A stretch of DNA of 64,000 nt from CAWGOF01 sp963824225. GTDB lineage: Bacteria; Acidobacteriota; Polarisedimenticolia; Polarisedimenticolales; Polarisedimenticolaceae. Below, piece by piece: positions 8,772 to 17,290 of the stretch. How positions within the stretch are numbered: position 1 is the first letter of the stretch; the number at the start of each line of letters is the position of its first letter. The stretch lies in the NCBI GenBank assembly GCA_963824225.1, contig CAWGOF010000002.1:950031-1014030 (forward strand). The letters run 5' to 3'. The position numbers and the translations under genes were made by a program. The notes beneath the pieces were generated by a model. It saw only the letters and a program-made list of their open reading frames with translations, was not told where the DNA came from and searched no databases.

Positions 8772-9233
8772 GTGTCGCTGCGCGCGTTCCACCTGCTGTT
8801 CGTCGCCGCGGCGACGATCCTGGCGTTCGTGTTCGGCGGGTGGTGCCTGCGGGCGTCGAGCGCCGGGACCCCGGGCTACCTGGCAATGGGCATCGGGAGC
8901 TTCGTCGTCGGCGTCGGGCTGATCGCGTACGGCGCGTGGTTCCAGCGCAAGATCCGCACCGCCGAGCAGGAGCGGGAGCGCCGCCGCCGCAACCTGCACG
9001 GTCTGCCGGTGGTCCTGGCCACGTGGTTCCTCGGCGCGCGGGCCGCCGAGGCGTGCTCGGTGTGCTACGGCCAGGCCGAGGGGCCGATGGTCGACGCCGC
9101 GCGCATGGGCGTGTGGCTGCTGTTCGGCCTCGTGCTCTCGATCCAGATCGCGTTCGTCGCGTTCTTCGTGTACCTGCACCGGCGGGCCAAGCGCTACCGC
9201 GCGAAGCACCGCGACGTGCGCTGGGCCGACTGA
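8772..9233 (+). CDS. Unknown membrane protein of the cox operon
   Basis: A 153-residue protein from GTG 8772. Hydrophobic helices lie at about 5-25, 38-58 and 110-138; a basic region (QRKIRTAEQERERRRRN) separates the second from a short hydrophobic segment. A conserved-looking motif ACSVCYGQAEGPMVDAAR precedes the last helix and has two Cys in a CxxC spacing. I do not recognise a named family. Its place between coxD and coxB suggests a role in oxidase assembly or copper handling; this is inference from position and the CxxC. Confidence 0.75.
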   Translation: MSLRAFHLLFVAAATILAFVFGGWCLRASSAGTPGYLAMGIGSFVVGVGLIAYGAWFQRKIRTAEQERERRRRNLHGLPVVLATWFLGARAAEACSVCYGQAEGPMVDAARMGVWLLFGLVLSIQIAFVAFFVYLHRRAKRYRAKHRDVRWAD

Positions 9234-9243
9234 GGGGAACCGG

Positions 9244-10044
9244 ATGCCGGACATCAATTTCTACCTGCCACAGCTGGCCTCGGCCGAGGGTGCGGCGCTC
9301 GACCACACGCTGAACCTGGTGCACTGGCTGATGCTCGTGCTGTTCATCGGCTGGGGCTCGTTCTTCGCCTACGTGCTGTACCGGTTCCGCGCGGGTCGCC
9401 ACCCCAAGGCCGATCCGGTGGGCGTGCGCAGCCACGCCTCGTCATGGCTCGAGGGCGCGGTGTTCGTGGCCGAGGTGATCCTGCTCGCCGGGTTCTCGAT
9501 CCCGCTGTGGGCCCAGCGCGTGGACCAGGTGCCGCCCGCCGCCGATTCGACGATCGTGCGCGTCGTCGCCGAGCAGTTCGCGTGGAACATGCATTACCCG
9601 GGCGCCGACGGCGTCTTCGGCAAGACCGATCCGCACAAGGTCGATCCGCAGTCGAACCCCCTGGGCCTCGACGCCGACGATCCGGCGGGCAGGGACGACG
9701 TGACCACGCTGAACCAGCTGCACGTGCCGGTCGGCAAGCCGGTCGTGATCCACCTGTCGAGCAAGGACGTGATCCACAGCTTCGGCGTCCCGCACATGCG
9801 GGCCAAGCAGGACGCGATCCCCGGGATGTCGATTCCCGTGTGGTTCACGCCGACGGTGACGACCGCCGAGATGCGCGAGCGCGTCGGGAACCCCGAGTTC
9901 GTCTACGAGATCGCCTGCGCGCAGCTGTGCGGCCTGGGCCACTCGACGATGCGCGGGTTCCTGACCGTCGAGACGCCCGAGGAGTACGCGGCGTGGCTCG
10001 CGCAGCAGGCCCCGGCCCAGGGCGGCGACGCGTTCTGGCAGTAG
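9244..10044 (+). CDS. coxB: Cytochrome c oxidase subunit II
   Basis: A 266-residue protein with two N-terminal helices (about 20-42 and 65-90) and a periplasmic cupredoxin domain carrying CuA. The CuA ligands are visible: His in DVIHSFGVPHMRAKQ and Cys-x3-Cys-x3-His in CAQLCGLGHSTM, with the downstream Met. It receives electrons from cytochrome c or another carrier and passes them to subunit I. No C-terminal haem-c domain is present, so this is an aa3-type rather than caa3-type subunit. Unusually, it is the last gene of the operon. Confidence 0.96.
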   Translation: MPDINFYLPQLASAEGAALDHTLNLVHWLMLVLFIGWGSFFAYVLYRFRAGRHPKADPVGVRSHASSWLEGAVFVAEVILLAGFSIPLWAQRVDQVPPAADSTIVRVVAEQFAWNMHYPGADGVFGKTDPHKVDPQSNPLGLDADDPAGRDDVTTLNQLHVPVGKPVVIHLSSKDVIHSFGVPHMRAKQDAIPGMSIPVWFTPTVTTAEMRERVGNPEFVYEIACAQLCGLGHSTMRGFLTVETPEEYAAWLAQQAPAQGGDAFWQ

Positions 10045-10048
10045 GCGG

Positions 10049-10435
10049 TTACGCGTTCGCCAGCGGAACGCCGAGCTCACGGGCGACGGCCGTGAGCCGA
10101 GCGTCGTAGCTCGCCAACGCCACAGCTTGCCCCTGGCCTCGAAGGAACTCGATCGAGGCCAGATGCAGCGCATCAAGTGTCCGCACCGGCATCGGGAACG
10201 CTTCAATCGCCCGAGCCAGAACCGGGCGCGCGAGCTCGACGAGGGCGACCCGCCCCAGCAGCGCTCGGAGAGCCTCCCCATGGGAGTGCGCCAACTGACG
10301 GGCGTGGAGTCTGGTCCACATCTCGTACTCGAGGAGTCGACTCGATACGATCGTCTCACGCCACAGCGAATCGGCCGGCCGCCGGTCCTCGGCCAGCAAG
10401 TGCGCGAGCGCCACAGAGGTATCGAGGTAGATCAA
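10049..10435 (-). CDS. vapC: PIN-domain toxin (VapC-like ribonuclease)
   Basis: A 128-residue PIN protein. Acidic residues for the metal site are visible in LIYLDTSVALAHLLAED at the start, in the Glu of RLLEYEMWTRL, in RTLDALHLAS and in the late ASYDARL. VapC toxins cut tRNA or other RNA when freed from their antitoxin. I chose TTG 10435 because it overlaps the antitoxin stop (TTGA) and begins exactly at the first PIN strand. The gene ends 4 bases after coxB on the other strand. Confidence 0.88.
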   Translation of the reverse strand: MIYLDTSVALAHLLAEDRRPADSLWRETIVSSRLLEYEMWTRLHARQLAHSHGEALRALLGRVALVELARPVLARAIEAFPMPVRTLDALHLASIEFLRGQGQAVALASYDARLTAVARELGVPLANA

Positions 10436-10722
10436 CGAGCGTTCCGGTCCGCCTCGAGCTCTGCCAACAACTCTCCGAGAGTCGCGACCGGAAGACGCGG
10501 CGGGATCCCGGAAGCCGCAAGCGCCGGAGGCGTCAGCCACCCCTGGCGCACGGCCTCGGCTAGTGTCGCATCCGCCAAGAAGCCGCTGCGGCTCTCATGG
10601 GGCGGAACTAGTTCGGCAACGACACGGTCGCGATCGGTGACTAGGACGGTCTCGCCACCGGCGGCCAGGCGCACGTACTCACTGAGCTTATTCTTCAGCA
10701 CCTTCAGGCCGACGGAGCGCAC
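10432..10722 (-). CDS. Phd/YefM-type antitoxin (VapB partner)
   Basis: A 96-residue protein. The start matches the Phd/YefM DNA-binding fold: GLKVLKNKLSEYVRLAAGGE, then TVLVTDRDRVVAELVPP. The C-terminal half (GELLAELEADRNAR) would cover the toxin. It overlaps vapC by four bases, the normal antitoxin-toxin order, and probably represses its own promoter. The upstream AAGTAGCTTCCGGAAGCTACTT at about 10732-10753 is a perfect palindrome and a possible operator. Confidence 0.85.
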   Translation of the reverse strand: MRSVGLKVLKNKLSEYVRLAAGGETVLVTDRDRVVAELVPPHESRSGFLADATLAEAVRQGWLTPPALAASGIPPRLPVATLGELLAELEADRNAR

Positions 10723-10731
10723 GGGACCAAG

Positions 10732-10753
10732 GTAGCTTCCGGAAGCTACTTCG
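10732..10753. promoter_or_regulatory. Palindrome upstream of the toxin-antitoxin pair, possible operator
   Basis: The arms AAGTAGCTTCC and GGAAGCTACTT form a perfect 22-base dyad that begins 10 bases upstream of the antitoxin start. Phd-type antitoxins commonly repress by binding such dyads. No -10/-35 pair could be assigned with confidence. Confidence 0.5.
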
Positions 10754-10787
10754 TCAACCTGCTGGGATCCGGCCCATGCGCTCGCGC

Positions 10788-12752
10788 CTAGGGGGACGGA
10801 GCGGGCGCGTCGGTCGGGCGGAGGACCACGGACACCTGGTTGGCCCGCCGCAGGGCGCTTCTCAGCTCCAGGACCTGCGCGCGCTTCGTCGGGTCGATCT
10901 CCAGGCTCAGCGCCCGAACCTCTCGCTCGAGCACGACGCGATCGGGTCGCGCGTCCGCCCGCACGGTCACGCGGCCCAGGGCGTTCGCCAGCTCGAGCGC
11001 TGCCGGGAGCTGGATGACCGTTTGCCCGTCGAGGACGATCTCGTCCACGCGACGGAACACCGCCAGGTACGGCTGATACACGACCTGCTCGTCGTCCGTG
11101 TCGGGTAGCGGAAACATCCCGAGCGAACGTAGCTCGGGAGGTCGCACCACGCGCAGCTCATCGAACTCGTGCAGCGGGCCCGCGTGCTTGAACCGGACAG
11201 CGTAGGTCCAGTCGCCGGCCGCCGGCGTCGCCGGGCCCTCGATTCGAAGATCGAACAGGCCGGGGAACGAATCGGACAGGCGGCTGTACTGCGAGCGCCG
11301 GAACTCTTCGGCCGCCACGACTCGACCATCCTCGTCCTCGAGAATCGCGCGCCGCACGCCGCCCAGGACGCGATGTCCCTGGATGCTCACGCCGCCTGTC
11401 CTGTCGAGGGCCCAGACCATCCTCTCCTCGTCCAGGTTGTCGCCAGCGCCACTGTGCGGGAAGACGATGAGCCCCTCGGATCCGAGGCCGACAGGCAACC
11501 CCTGCGCCCCTTCCAGTCGGGTGGAGATGTCCTGGGCCGAGTCCGCCGGCATCGTTGGGTCGAAGACCCGGATCGGCCCTCGGTCGGGGTCGTCGACGAT
11601 GGCGACACCGGGACGCCGCTCCCGGCCCTCCCACGGTATCCCGACGATGCAGTGATTGAACTGTCGCGGCCCGGACAGATCGCCGTCGATGCGGGAGACA
11701 TCGGACGGTGTGGTCAGAATCGGCACGGCGGGTATTCCCAGGTCGCGCAGCATGGCGACCATGAGGATCGACTTGTCCTTGCAGTCGCCGAAGCCCCGCG
11801 CGAGCGTGACCTCCGGCGCGCGGGGACGGTACCCACCCCAACCGATCGACACCGAGAAGTACCGCATGCGCCGAACGAAGCTCCCCACGCGGTCGACGGC
11901 ATCGCCTTCACCGTCCCGAACGGCCCCGACCGCGCGAGCGACGAGCGGCCCCTTGGCGCCGACGTCGAACAGCCGTTCGACCCAACCGGCGGTCGAGCGC
12001 CAGTCGCGGAAACCGAACGAACCGCCTGCCGGAGCGTAGTCGATGGCCAGCTGCGTTCTGCGTGGCGCGGGGGCTCCGTCCTGCTCCGGAACCGGACGGC
12101 CCGGGACATCGCGGAACACCCACGACTTCGTGTCCGCCACCTCTTCGGGCGCGGTCGATCTGTCCGACGAGGTCCGGACGAGCGCGCGCCAACCTTCGCC
12201 CAGCGCGAGCGCGATTCGGGCCTGGACCACCGGGATCTCCCGCTGCACTTTAAACACATCCTGCAGGATCTCCGGGGACGACTCCCAGTCGTACTCGACG
12301 GCCACGGTCGTACCGGGGCCCACGCCCGGCGGGCTGACCACGACAACCTCGGTCTCGTCGAGAACCTTCCGCTCCGCCGCGGTATAGAGGATCCCCTCGT
12401 CCTCGCCGTACGTCGTGGTCTTGCCCCTCCCTTCGGCGACCCAGACTCGGAGTCCCGCGAAGCGATCGAACGATCCGCGTGCCACCGTGAACGTCGCATG
12501 CCGTATCCCCTGCTCCTTGAGGACGCGTGTGACGGTTCGGTGCCTTCCCGATCGCTTCCCGCCCTTGAGTCGGATGGTCCAGTCGTCCAGCAGGACAAGG
12601 GCCTCTTCGTCAGCCTGGGCCTCCAATACCGCCGTCGAAGCGACTTCTGCGGCCCACGAGGGCAGGCTCGCAGCCCCCACGGGCGGCGTCGTCGGTACGG
12701 TGGCGATTCCGAGGCCGATCCCGAGTACGAGCAGGCGGTCTCGGATGCTCAT
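10788..12752 (-). CDS. DUF3857 / transglutaminase-like protein with intact triad
   Basis: A 654-residue exported protein (signal MSIRDRLLVLGIGLGIATV...). A DUF3857 beta-sandwich fills the N-terminal 270 or so residues; the transglutaminase core follows at about 310-430. Cys is in ARGFGDCKDKS, His in GPRQFNHCIVGI and Asp in IRVFDPTMPAD, so the Cys-His-Asp triad is complete. A beta-rich tail follows. Such proteins are thought to cleave or cross-link periplasmic substrates; the substrate is unknown. Its ATG overlaps the stop of the paralogue upstream (ATGA). Confidence 0.85.
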   Translation of the reverse strand: MSIRDRLLVLGIGLGIATVPTTPPVGAASLPSWAAEVASTAVLEAQADEEALVLLDDWTIRLKGGKRSGRHRTVTRVLKEQGIRHATFTVARGSFDRFAGLRVWVAEGRGKTTTYGEDEGILYTAAERKVLDETEVVVVSPPGVGPGTTVAVEYDWESSPEILQDVFKVQREIPVVQARIALALGEGWRALVRTSSDRSTAPEEVADTKSWVFRDVPGRPVPEQDGAPAPRRTQLAIDYAPAGGSFGFRDWRSTAGWVERLFDVGAKGPLVARAVGAVRDGEGDAVDRVGSFVRRMRYFSVSIGWGGYRPRAPEVTLARGFGDCKDKSILMVAMLRDLGIPAVPILTTPSDVSRIDGDLSGPRQFNHCIVGIPWEGRERRPGVAIVDDPDRGPIRVFDPTMPADSAQDISTRLEGAQGLPVGLGSEGLIVFPHSGAGDNLDEERMVWALDRTGGVSIQGHRVLGGVRRAILEDEDGRVVAAEEFRRSQYSRLSDSFPGLFDLRIEGPATPAAGDWTYAVRFKHAGPLHEFDELRVVRPPELRSLGMFPLPDTDDEQVVYQPYLAVFRRVDEIVLDGQTVIQLPAALELANALGRVTVRADARPDRVVLEREVRALSLEIDPTKRAQVLELRSALRRANQVSVVLRPTDAPAPSP

Positions 12753-14707
12753 GGCCCATCCTTCGCGGCGACCGTGCCTCGACGAATCGCGACGATGCCC
12801 TTGCGCAACGAGCTCGCCAGGTCGGTTGCGAAGCCGCGAGCATCCGGGTAGTCCGACGGCTCGATGGAGATCCGCTCGTAGATCAGCCGTCCTTCCCATC
12901 GAACGCGGCCGGCCTCCGGTTCGGAGACCCATTGGCCGTTGAACTCGAGGCCCGGGCCTCGCAGCTCGATCGGAGGCGGCACGTTCGGCACGGAGAACCC
13001 GTCGGGCAAGGCGAACGAGGTCTCCTGCGTGACGCTGTAGGGAAAGAGCCACCACACGGGGAGAAATCGCTCCTCCTGAATGGGGAGGATCAGGCTCGTC
13101 GTGAACGGGTCGGGTGCCGTGAGAAGCAACCGCTCGCCGACGGCTAACGCCATGTCGCTCCGGTCGTACCGGTAGCTCGCGACCAGCGCTTCGCCAGGGA
13201 CGCTCGGGTCGGAGCAACGCGCCTCGAACCCCTCGACGTCGCCGGCGATCTCCTCCCGCACCGTCTCTTGCCGCCCCGCGGGCGTCATGTCGAACCATTG
13301 TCGCCGCATGACCAGGTCGAACTGGCCGAACCAGCGAACGTCGCCCTCGACCGAGGCGCCGCCGTCTTCCTGCAGTCGAATCCGCTCCTTGAAATGTTCC
13401 GAGTTCTCCAGGGCTGCGACCGGTGGGATGTCCACCCCGGTGACCGCTGCGGTTTCCGGATCGACGCGCACGCCGCTGCCGTCACCGGCGCAGTAGCGCC
13501 AGTCGACGATCCCGGGGCCGCAGAGATCGCATCCCGGGTCGAGAAACTCCGTCTTTCCGTCCACCGTGACTTCGAGCAACACGTGCGGATCGGACGGGGA
13601 ATCCGGGAACGACCAGTCGATGCGCTCGCTCGTCCTGTCACCGACGAGGACCGGTTGGGCCTCGACGCCGCCGACGCGCAGCAGCACCATCGCAGCGATC
13701 GCCACTTCGTTTGGCGTCCCGCCTCCACGCTCGAATATCTCGGCCACGGTAGCGGCCTCACCCCGGCCCTTTTGCAGGTCGTCCTCGGGGACCGCGGAAC
13801 GCACCTTGAGGTTCGTCCGGACCCATCCATGAACGCGCTCCACCAGCTCGCTCTCGGAGGCGACCCCGGCTTGCAGCTCCGACACGACACCGCGAGCGCC
13901 CCCGACATCCTTCGACAGCCGACGGATCTGGTCGCGCAGCCTGGTACCGAGATCGTCCCACATGATCGGCGCGATAGGCTTGGACAGGACCGGGCGCCAT
14001 GACATCAGGATTCGCAGCTGCGATTCGTAGCGCGGTGGACTGAGATCCTCGGGCTCGAAGGCCGGTAGGTCCGTGCACTCGTAGCGCCGGACGACTTCGC
14101 CGGTCTCGGCCTTTCGCGGCACGTTCCGGCACCACGTCGAGAATGGGGTTCGCGCCGCGGGTCCTACGCTGAGCTGCATCGTGGGGAAGTCGTGGAACCA
14201 GATCGTGAATCCCGCATGCAGCACCGGGATGTCTTCCTGGACGTCCCACCACTCGAGGTGCCTGGACTGGTCAGAATCGATCTGGTAGTCCCATTCCAGG
14301 ATGGAACCCACGCGCACTCCGGGGAACGTGAACAGCACGACCCGCACCTCGCTGGTCCCCGAGCGATACGCCACCAGGTCGTGTCGCAGGTCCTGGGGGA
14401 CCTGCAGGATCGTGCCGTCGGGCTGCACGGTGCGAGCCGTCAAGCTCCTCACGGCCGAGAGCTTGCTGTCGTAATAGAAGAACTGGTCCGCCTGATCGCT
14501 TCCCGCATCGCGGAGGACCAGAACTCGCTTCCGCACACGCTTCGCACTCTTGTTGAGCGAGACGTCCCAGCCGACCTCCTGCTCGAGGACGACGGCAGCC
14601 GCGCCGGCGAAGCGCTCGGGAATGGCTGGCCGCGAGACCGGGCCAGCGTGTGCGATCGTCGGCAGCAGGGCAAGAAGCACGAAACCGAGACGCCGGATCT
14701 CCGTCAT
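12749..14707 (-). CDS. DUF3857 / transglutaminase-like paralogue lacking the catalytic Cys
   Basis: A 652-residue exported protein (signal MTEIRRLGFVLLALLPTIAHA) with the same architecture as the next gene. Where the partner has GFGDCKDK, this one reads ERGGGTPNEVAIAAM, so the nucleophilic Cys is absent. The later His (SDPHVLLEV) and Asp (TEFLDPGCD) positions remain. It is therefore probably a non-catalytic partner or binding protein. It overlaps the radical SAM gene upstream and its paralogue downstream by four bases each (ATGA), so the three are translated together. Confidence 0.82.
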   Translation of the reverse strand: MTEIRRLGFVLLALLPTIAHAGPVSRPAIPERFAGAAAVVLEQEVGWDVSLNKSAKRVRKRVLVLRDAGSDQADQFFYYDSKLSAVRSLTARTVQPDGTILQVPQDLRHDLVAYRSGTSEVRVVLFTFPGVRVGSILEWDYQIDSDQSRHLEWWDVQEDIPVLHAGFTIWFHDFPTMQLSVGPAARTPFSTWCRNVPRKAETGEVVRRYECTDLPAFEPEDLSPPRYESQLRILMSWRPVLSKPIAPIMWDDLGTRLRDQIRRLSKDVGGARGVVSELQAGVASESELVERVHGWVRTNLKVRSAVPEDDLQKGRGEAATVAEIFERGGGTPNEVAIAAMVLLRVGGVEAQPVLVGDRTSERIDWSFPDSPSDPHVLLEVTVDGKTEFLDPGCDLCGPGIVDWRYCAGDGSGVRVDPETAAVTGVDIPPVAALENSEHFKERIRLQEDGGASVEGDVRWFGQFDLVMRRQWFDMTPAGRQETVREEIAGDVEGFEARCSDPSVPGEALVASYRYDRSDMALAVGERLLLTAPDPFTTSLILPIQEERFLPVWWLFPYSVTQETSFALPDGFSVPNVPPPIELRGPGLEFNGQWVSEPEAGRVRWEGRLIYERISIEPSDYPDARGFATDLASSLRKGIVAIRRGTVAAKDGP

Positions 14708-16023
14708 CGCGGCGCGCCGAACAGCTTCGGCGTCGGCATGCGGGCGCGGATGCGCTCGAGCTCCTCGACGGTCACACGCGCGATCCCGGCCTTTTGGCAG
14801 TGCGATTCGACAGCGCGAACGACCATGCCGCGAACGAACGCCGGGATCCGGCCCATGCGCTCGCGCGCCTCGGGGTCCCAGACGAGCTCCTGCTCCGCGG
14901 CCGCGCCGTAGACCACGGCGGGTGGCGACGTCGCCAGATCCTCGATCGCGAACGTGCCCGGGACGTGCGTGCACAGCGGGTCCTCGGCCAGGTAGTCGCC
15001 GGTCATCCCGTAGGCCCGGGCGCGGCAGCCGCCGCAGCGGCTCTGCAGCTCACACGCCCCGCAACGCCCACCGAGACCGGCGCGACGGCGGATCGCCTGG
15101 AACAGCTCGGAGCCATCCCACAACGCCGACAGGCTCTCGTGCCGCAGGTTGCCGGCGAACACGGGCAGGTACGGGCACGGCGTCACGTCGCCGTTCGGGC
15201 GGATTCCGAGGTAGTGCGTTCCCGCGGGACAGCCACCGGCCCCGCCCGCGTACTGCCGGGTGAGCAACGCCTGCGGATCGTCGGCCAGGAGCGTCTTGAC
15301 GTAGTGTGGCGCGCACTTGGCGTTGACGATCATCCGCCCGGCGAACGCGCGCTGGATCCGCTGCAGCTCACCCAGGACACCGTCGTAGTCGGCAGGCGCG
15401 AGATCGGACACGAACTGCCCGCGCCCGGTGGGCACGAGAAAGTACAGGTTCCACACGCGCGCTCCGAGCCGATCGTGCGCGAAGTCGGCGATCGCACGCA
15501 GCTCGGCCACGTTGTGTCGCGCGACGGTCGTCTGGACGATGAACGGGAGACCGGCCGAGCGCAGGATCTCCGCACCCTCGACCGTGTTGTGCCAGGCCCC
15601 GCGGACGCGGCGGAAACCGTCGTGGCGCTCGGGATCGAGCGCGTCGAGCGACAGCGCCATCCCGCGCACACCCGCGTCGGCCAGGATCCGCGCCAGGTTC
15701 TCCGTGATCCGCACGCCGTTCGTGCCCACGACGACCCACAGGCCCCGTGCGTGCGCGTGGCGGGCGATGTCGAGAATGTCACGTCTGAGAAGCGGCTCGC
15801 CGCCGGTGAGGATCGTCAGCGCCTCGGGGGCGAAGGCCGCGATCTGGTCGACGATCGCGCGACAGCCGTCGGTGTCGAGCTCCGCGCGGTCGGCGAACGC
15901 CGCGTCCTCGAGCGCCGGCCGCGGCCCGGCGTCGAGGTAGCAGTGCTCGCACGCGAGATTACAGCGGTAGGTCAGGTTCCAGGAGACGACGTACGGCCGG
16001 ACGAAGGTCTCGGTCTGGTCCAT
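14704..16023 (-). CDS. Radical SAM / SPASM protein with C-terminal PCP_red domain
   Basis: A 439-residue enzyme. The radical SAM 4Fe-4S motif CNLACEHC is at residues about 19-26, then TGGEPLLRRD at about 65. A SPASM-type Cys cluster lies between about 255 and 370 (GGCPAGTHYLGI, CPYLP, CGACELQSRCGGC, PLCTH). The last 60 residues are a PCP_red domain (WDPEARERMGRIPAFVRGMV). The layout resembles haem-modifying enzymes such as NirJ/AhbC/AhbD, but also peptide-maturing SPASM enzymes; I cannot choose. Start ATG 16023 overlaps the upstream stop by one base (TGATG). Confidence 0.85.
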   Translation of the reverse strand: MDQTETFVRPYVVSWNLTYRCNLACEHCYLDAGPRPALEDAAFADRAELDTDGCRAIVDQIAAFAPEALTILTGGEPLLRRDILDIARHAHARGLWVVVGTNGVRITENLARILADAGVRGMALSLDALDPERHDGFRRVRGAWHNTVEGAEILRSAGLPFIVQTTVARHNVAELRAIADFAHDRLGARVWNLYFLVPTGRGQFVSDLAPADYDGVLGELQRIQRAFAGRMIVNAKCAPHYVKTLLADDPQALLTRQYAGGAGGCPAGTHYLGIRPNGDVTPCPYLPVFAGNLRHESLSALWDGSELFQAIRRRAGLGGRCGACELQSRCGGCRARAYGMTGDYLAEDPLCTHVPGTFAIEDLATSPPAVVYGAAAEQELVWDPEARERMGRIPAFVRGMVVRAVESHCQKAGIARVTVEELERIRARMPTPKLFGAPR

Positions 16024-16451
16024 CACATGCCGAAGAACTGCCGCGCCTCGTCGAGCACCGTGGCGTCGACCTCGGGGTAGCCCCGGTCGCGGGCGAACTT
16101 CTCGATGCCTGTTTTGGCCATCGGGCGGACGAACAGAGGGATCGTGTCGAGCCGGGCCCGCGCGTCCTCGGTCCACGGAAACGCCGTTGTCTCGGCCACC
16201 GCCGTGGGCGTCTCCTCGCCGCGGACCATCCCGCTGAACGGGCACTTCGACTGCCCGGCGGCCGCCGTCTGATCGTTGCCGACCGAGACGCCGAGCGAGG
16301 CCACCGTCTGCGTCTCGAGCGGGTTCGTCAGCATCGCCATCTCGTACCCGCAGGCCGGACACGAGTAGACGAGCGACATCGACCCGGCGTCGGGCCCCCG
16401 CGTCGCCAGGAGCTTCATCGGTGTGTCGCACGGGACGCAGAGGAACTTCAT
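16023..16451 (-). CDS. Small zinc-ribbon + PCP_red protein
   Basis: A 142-residue protein. An N-terminal metal ribbon is formed by CVPCDTP near residue 5 and CPACGYEM near 34; a further Cys is at KCPFSGM. The C-terminal 50 residues are a PCP_red domain (FPWTEDARARLDTIPLFVRP ... ATVLDEARQFFGM). PCP_red was named from light-independent protochlorophyllide reductase, but here it is a stand-alone module of unknown role. It overlaps the Mrp gene by four bases and the radical SAM gene by one, suggesting joint action. Confidence 0.78.
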   Translation of the reverse strand: MKFLCVPCDTPMKLLATRGPDAGSMSLVYSCPACGYEMAMLTNPLETQTVASLGVSVGNDQTAAAGQSKCPFSGMVRGEETPTAVAETTAFPWTEDARARLDTIPLFVRPMAKTGIEKFARDRGYPEVDATVLDEARQFFGM

Positions 16452-17290
16452 CGGCCCTCCTCGAGGACGGACAAAACGCGCTCCAGACTAGCGCGAATCG
16501 CGCGGGCCGCCGAGCCGTCGGCCGCATCGCCGACCCCCGGCTCGAACGGCACGCTCCCCAGGCACGGGACGTCGAGCGCGACGCCCTCCCCGCGCTCGAA
16601 GAGTGGCCGGACCTCGCCGCAGCCCGGACACGCGTAGCCGGCCATGTTCTCGACGTAGCCCAGCACGCGGTTCGGCGTGCGGCCGAGCGCATCGACCGTG
16701 CGCGCCACGACGTCATGCGACAGGCCTGAAGGGAGCGTGACGAGAACGAGCGACGTCCGCGCGCCGAGGAACTCGGCCCACTGCACCGTCCGCTCGGCCC
16801 CCGGCGGCAGGTCGATCAGCAACAGGTCGAGCCTGCCCCACGCAATCGAGCCGAGGAGCTCCCCCGCGGAGGAGAACTCCCGCGCCGCGCGCCACACTTG
16901 GCTTTCGCCCTGGCTCACGCTCTCGAACTCGAGCGCCGAGCCCGGCGCGAGAAAGCTTCCGAGCGACACGATCCCCACGCCGTAGCGATCGCGCGGCGGA
17001 ACGATGCCCGCGGACCCCGGAACCGCGGGCGCGCCCGAAAGGCCCGCGAGGTGCGCCTGCGACGGACCGTTGAGATCGGCGTCGAAGATCGCGGCCGAAA
17101 GGCCCCGCGCCGCGGCCGCCCGCGCGAGGCCCAGCGCGAGCGTGCTCTTCCCGACCCCGCCCTTCCCCGACCCGACCGCGACCAGGTGTCGCACGTCGGC
17201 CAGCGCGCCCTCGATACGCCGGCGGTGTGTCGCGACCTGCTCGAGGATCCGCGAGCCGCCGTCGCCGACGATGTCGTAGTAGGACTTCAC
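16448..17290 (-). CDS. Mrp/ParA-type P-loop ATPase (Fe-S carrier-like)
   Basis: A 280-residue ATPase. The deviant Walker A motif GSGKGGVGKST is at residues about 40-50, followed by FDADLNGPSQ and DLLLIDLPPGAERTVQ, typical of Mrp/NBP35. A late CPGCGE gives a CxxC that could hold a bridging Fe-S cluster. Mrp proteins load Fe-S clusters into target enzymes; the likely client here is the radical SAM protein two genes downstream. I chose GTG 17290 because it overlaps the upstream stop (GTGA) and matches the family N-terminus. Confidence 0.83.
   Translation of the reverse strand: MKSYYDIVGDGGSRILEQVATHRRRIEGALADVRHLVAVGSGKGGVGKSTLALGLARAAAARGLSAAIFDADLNGPSQAHLAGLSGAPAVPGSAGIVPPRDRYGVGIVSLGSFLAPGSALEFESVSQGESQVWRAAREFSSAGELLGSIAWGRLDLLLIDLPPGAERTVQWAEFLGARTSLVLVTLPSGLSHDVVARTVDALGRTPNRVLGYVENMAGYACPGCGEVRPLFERGEGVALDVPCLGSVPFEPGVGDAADGSAARAIRASLERVLSVLEEGR

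Noticed and set aside
14704..16023. Firm assignment as NirJ or AhbC/AhbD
   Set aside because: No other haem d1 or siroheme-pathway genes are present, and hemY/hemH show the protoporphyrin route; the SPASM motif is also found in peptide-modifying enzymes.
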